Positions 7,173-8,548 of a DNA stretch of 8,548 bases are shown piece by piece. Source of the DNA: JBJKRF01 sp046704785 (GTDB lineage Bacteria > Chloroflexota > Anaerolineae > Anaerolineales > Villigracilaceae); contig JBJKRF010000027.1 of NCBI GenBank assembly GCA_046704785.1, positions 1 through 8,548 of the forward strand, read 5' to 3'. The notes below the pieces were generated by a model. It was not told where the DNA came from and did no database searches. It saw only the letters and a list, made by a program, of their open reading frames with translations. Position 1 is the first letter of the stretch; each line of letters starts with the position of its first letter. The position numbers and the translations under genes were made by a program.

Positions 7173-7200
7173 AAATAGATGTAAATCTTCTAAATTTACA
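7169..7200. promoter_or_regulatory. Candidate operator: dyad TGTAAAT-N7-ATTTACA plus an extra half-site
   Basis: TGTAAAT (7180-7186) and ATTTACA (7194-7200) form a perfect seven-bp dyad with a seven-bp spacer. A third half-site, TGTAAAA (7169-7175), lies 11 bp from the first in the same direction, one helical turn away. The cluster covers the -35 and -10 region of the presumed promoter for the gene starting at 7103. AT-rich sequence makes chance possible. Confidence 0.35.
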
Positions 7201-7212
7201 AAACCACTGACG

Positions 7213-7240
7213 AAAAGGCCCCGGCAATTGTGCCAGGGCC
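7213..7240 (-). terminator. Intrinsic terminator after the 99-aa lipoprotein gene
   Basis: GGCCCCGGCA (7217-7226) pairs with TGCCAGGGCC (7231-7240) with one C-A mismatch and an ATTG loop. On the minus strand four T follow (7216-7213). It lies 41 nt after the stop at 7282 and just upstream of the next gene's promoter region. Confidence 0.75.
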
Positions 7241-7281
7241 ATGAAGAGGCTATGTTCTTGTCTGTGAGGCAGTTCGAATAG

Positions 7282-7581
7282 CTATCCTTGCAATGACGAA
7301 TAAACACCTAAAAATGCAACCACGACACCTGCCAGTGAAGGATTATAAGACTGGGTCGTCGGCGTGGCAGTCGGTTCACCGCCGACAGCAGGTGCCAAAG
7401 TAGCCGCCGAAGAGGATGAACCACTGGCTTGCGTCGCCGGGGAGGGCGGTGTATGAGTCGCCCTGACCCGTTTGGTAGGAGTAGGCGGGTTGACCCCAAG
7501 CAAATGGTTTAGTCGTGAACAGCCCGACAGCATGGCCAGTGCTAGAAAGATAGCCAAGATGATCGTAACTGCCTTTTTCAT
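7282..7581 (-). CDS. Small lipoprotein with Pro/Thr/Ser linker and hydrophobic C-terminus
   Basis: A 99-aa lipoprotein. ATG 7581 has AAGGAG (7592-7587) five nt upstream. The signal peptide is MKKAVTIILAIFLALAMLSG with lipobox LSGC and Cys21, the same position as in the 114-aa lipoprotein. A basic patch (KRVRATH, 37-43) is followed by a low-complexity Ser/Thr/Pro/Ala stretch to about residue 78. The chain ends in SLAGVVVAFLGVYSSL, a hydrophobic stretch of about 14 residues, unusual for a lipoprotein, which could insert in the membrane or dock to a partner. The gene stands alone: it is followed by its own hairpin terminator and preceded by about 300 nt without a gene. It shares architecture, but no alignable C-terminal domain, with the lipoprotein at 6216-6560. 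Function unknown. Confidence 0.78.
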   Translation of the reverse strand: MKKAVTIILAIFLALAMLSGCSRLNHLLGVNPPTPTKRVRATHTPPSPATQASGSSSSAATLAPAVGGEPTATPTTQSYNPSLAGVVVAFLGVYSSLQG

Positions 7582-7606
7582 TTTTGCTCCTTGTAGGGAA
7601 AAATAG

Positions 7607-7690
7607 GCCCTTTAGGGTCGACGTGCTCTAGCCTAGCTGTGAAGGCAAACCACAGCGATTGGATTCGCACACGAAACATCTCAAAGGGCC
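7607..7690 (-). other. Possible structured 5' leader of the 99-aa lipoprotein mRNA
   Basis: On the minus strand GGCCCTTT (7690-7683) is complementary to AAAGGGCC (7614-7607), enclosing 68 nt and followed by TATTTTT just ahead of the SD. Inside, GCTGTG (7656-7651) and CACAGC (7641-7636) form a six-bp hairpin and GCGA/TCGC a short one. A competing small hairpin CCC-TAAA-GGG uses the same right arm. No known riboswitch class was recognised. It may be a leader with alternative folds or a chance pairing. Confidence 0.3.
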
Positions 7691-7703
7691 GAAAGTGCCA
7701 TAC

Positions 7704-7709
7704 ATTCTA
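7704..7709 (-). promoter_or_regulatory. Candidate -10 box upstream of the 99-aa lipoprotein gene
   Basis: Minus-strand TAGAAT (five of six to consensus) lies about 123 nt before ATG 7581 and just upstream of the putative leader fold. No good -35 box was seen. Confidence 0.25.
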
Positions 7710-7831
7710 GTCACCCCTGCTTAATGCATGCTTAAAAATGAGCGATGATTATCCTGGTTTCTGGGAAACACACAACGCAAGACTCCCCTCATGACCACTG
7801 TTTTTCTGGCAGCGCCCCCTATTGAACATCC

Positions 7832-7852
7832 AAAAGTCTTTTCAGCAAAGAC
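7832..7852 (-). terminator. Weak intrinsic terminator after the PilZ gene
   Basis: GTCTTT (7836-7841) pairs with AAAGAC (7847-7852) around a five-nt loop, followed on the minus strand by four T (7835-7832). It lies 32 nt after the stop at 7885. The stem is short and AT-rich, so some read-through is likely. Confidence 0.45.
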
Positions 7853-7884
7853 CAAGGCATATCAGCAAAAGTTATGATGACCGG

Positions 7885-8235
7885 TCACGAACCGTATCGC
7901 TCAACGATATGCTCGAAAACCGTCTTGTCTGACGGCGTCATAGAAACAATCTCAAAACCGACGTTATAGGATAAGGGATTGATCACATCTGTCTGGCACC
8001 AGCGGCTTCGAGCAACAAAAGTAATGTAAGACTTCTCGGCCATATCCCCAATCAAATCGAACCGCAGCCTGAAGTTTCGGTCCACGGCCATTGGCCGCTC
8101 GCTGTCCATCCTAAAACCCTGCGGGCTGATGTCCGTCAGATGACCGGCAATTTGTTGCGTACTATCGTCTGTCACGCACATGTAATATCCAAATCGTCGC
8201 CGTTGTATACTTCGTCGTTCATGAATTGATACCAT
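7885..8235 (-). CDS. Single-domain PilZ protein (probable c-di-GMP receptor)
   Basis: A 116-aa protein made of one PilZ domain, the beta-barrel family that binds cyclic di-GMP and relays the signal to motility, exopolysaccharide or other targets. Both binding elements are present: the RxxxR arm (Arg8-Ser-Ile-Gln-Arg12, within ERRSIQRRR) and D35-x-S-x-x-G40 (DISPQG). Later strands fit the fold (RLRFDLI, FVARSRW, YNVGFEIV). ATG 8235 is preferred because AGGAG lies about seven nt upstream and the protein then begins directly at the PilZ arm; in-frame codons up to 8325 lie in the presumed 5' UTR. No effector domain is attached, so it must act through a partner protein. It has its own promoter at 8342-8370. 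With its motifs intact, c-di-GMP binding is expected but not proven. Confidence 0.9.
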   Translation of the reverse strand: MVSIHERRSIQRRRFGYYMCVTDDSTQQIAGHLTDISPQGFRMDSERPMAVDRNFRLRFDLIGDMAEKSYITFVARSRWCQTDVINPLSYNVGFEIVSMTPSDKTVFEHIVERYGS

Positions 8236-8341
8236 TTTCTTTCTCCTGAACGATTTAGGCTTCTGAATTATCAGATTTATCGTGAAAGAAGGTAACACGA
8301 GTCCGAGAGTTCGGCACGACAACATCCGGGGAACTATCTCT

Positions 8342-8370
8342 AGTATAGGTCAAGATTGGGCCGAAATCAA
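8342..8370 (-). promoter_or_regulatory. Sigma70-type promoter of the PilZ gene
   Basis: Minus-strand TTGATT (8370-8365) and TATACT (8347-8342) are separated by exactly 17 bp. The -10 matches at five of six positions and the -35 at four of six. Transcription would start near 8335, giving a leader of about 100 nt. The promoter starts 28 nt after the thiolase stop codon, so PilZ need not depend on that operon. Confidence 0.7.
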
Positions 8371-8377
8371 CAGGAAT

Positions 8378-8395
8378 TTCGCAAAACCATGCGAA
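8378..8395 (-). other. Hairpin directly after the thiolase stop codon
   Basis: TTCGCA (8378-8383) and TGCGAA (8390-8395) form a six-bp perfect stem with a six-nt loop, starting two nt after the stop codon on the minus strand. No T-tract follows, so it is at best a factor-dependent or 3'-stabilising structure. Confidence 0.35.
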
Positions 8396-8397
8396 TA

Positions 8398-8548
8398 CTA
8401 TCCCGCCTTGAGGATGTGCGTCAGGATGGTCGCGCCGCTGCCGCCGATATTCTGGGCCATACCCACACGCGCCCCATCCACCTGCGTCGGGCCACACTCA
8501 TTTCGCAACTGTTGGACGACTTCGACGATCTGGTACATCCCCGTGGCG
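8398..8548 (-). CDS. Thiolase-superfamily protein, C-terminal end only (partial)
   Basis: The last 49 residues of a minus-strand gene whose 5' part lies beyond the window. The visible ATGMYQIVEVVQQLR matches the segment following the active-site GHPxGATG loop of thiolases. GARVGMAQNIGGSGATILTH matches the final glycine-rich core strand and loop. In biosynthetic and degradative thiolases this loop carries CxGGG with the catalytic cysteine. Here it reads QNIGGSG, with no cysteine, as in SCP2/SCP-x-like thiolases (HNxG type). The likely role is acyl-CoA thiolysis or condensation in lipid or ketone metabolism in the cytoplasm. The nucleophile and His regions are not visible, so activity and exact reaction cannot be judged. 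It is followed by a hairpin and then the PilZ promoter. Confidence 0.85.
   Translation of the reverse strand, partial: ATGMYQIVEVVQQLRNECGPTQVDGARVGMAQNIGGSGATILTHILKAG

Larger units (their letters stand above)
7582..7884. other. 303-nt intergenic region without a gene
   Basis: No credible coding region was found on either strand. The region holds the SD and possible structured leader of the lipoprotein gene at its left, a weak -10 candidate near 7704, a small GTTTC-TGG-GAAAC hairpin (7757-7769), and a weak terminator for the PilZ gene at its right. TCAGCAAA appears twice, at 7842 and 7862. Confidence 0.6.

Noticed and set aside
7643..7680. GGCAAACC followed by a GG and CGCA stretch on the plus strand, reminiscent of the c-di-GMP-I (GEMM) riboswitch core
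   Set aside because: The conserved GACGCAAAGCC part and the second stem are absent, and no plus-strand gene lies downstream.
8236..8325. N-terminal extension of the PilZ protein by 30 residues
   Set aside because: It lies in the presumed 5' UTR just downstream of the promoter; AGGAG supports ATG 8235, and the PilZ arm begins right there.
8342..8353. TTGACC directly before TATACT on the minus strand as a -35/-10 pair
   Set aside because: There is no spacer between them; TTGATT at 17 bp is the workable -35.
8255..8497. 80-codon minus-strand open frame overlapping the thiolase end and the PilZ promoter
   Set aside because: It is out of frame with the clear thiolase C-terminus, crosses the PilZ promoter and 5' UTR, and shows no motif.

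Overview
The window reads as a bacterial chromosome segment, most likely from the phylum Chloroflexota (Anaerolineae-like). This is an inference from protein style: lipoproteins with Thr/Pro-rich linkers after the lipobox, modular Ig/LysM/SdrD-B surface proteins, and PlsC-type acyltransferases ending in a conserved IAALLPE-YRG-Y tail. No rRNA, tRNA, CRISPR array, insertion sequence or phage gene was seen.

Layout. (1) 221-3895, plus strand: a two-gene unit encoding an 813-aa membrane-anchored modular protein (Ig-like, LysM-like, Fn3-like and DNRLRE-like parts) followed 30 nt later by a 400-aa lipoprotein (Ig-like, SdrD-B-like and a further beta-rich part). (2) 3896-4075: a convergent intergenic region with a perfect 16-bp hairpin acting as terminator for the minus-strand unit, and a separate 9-bp long-range inverted repeat. 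(3) 6063-4076, minus strand: three tandem, overlapping, intact PlsC/LPLAT-family acyltransferase paralogues. (4) 7103-6216, minus strand: a secreted cysteine-free helical protein and a small lipoprotein with a heptad-repeat tail, ended by a strong terminator. (5) 7581-7282, minus strand: another small lipoprotein, with its own SD, terminator and a possibly structured upstream leader. (6) 8235-7885, minus strand: a single-domain PilZ protein with a good sigma70-type promoter. (7) 8548-8398, minus strand: the C-terminal end of a thiolase-superfamily protein running off the window.

Common theme. Most genes concern the cell envelope: five exported or anchored proteins (one with an N-terminal anchor, three lipoproteins, one with a Sec signal peptide) plus three phospholipid-type acyltransferases. 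PilZ adds likely c-di-GMP responsiveness. The transcription units look separate, so a joint function is only suggested by proximity. The most unusual items are the triplicated, translationally coupled acyltransferases, whose first gene may be leaderless, the 16-cysteine modular surface protein with its paired lipoprotein, and two non-coding regions with dyads or possible RNA structure (7169-7200 and 7607-7690). No clear new defence or mobile system was recognised.
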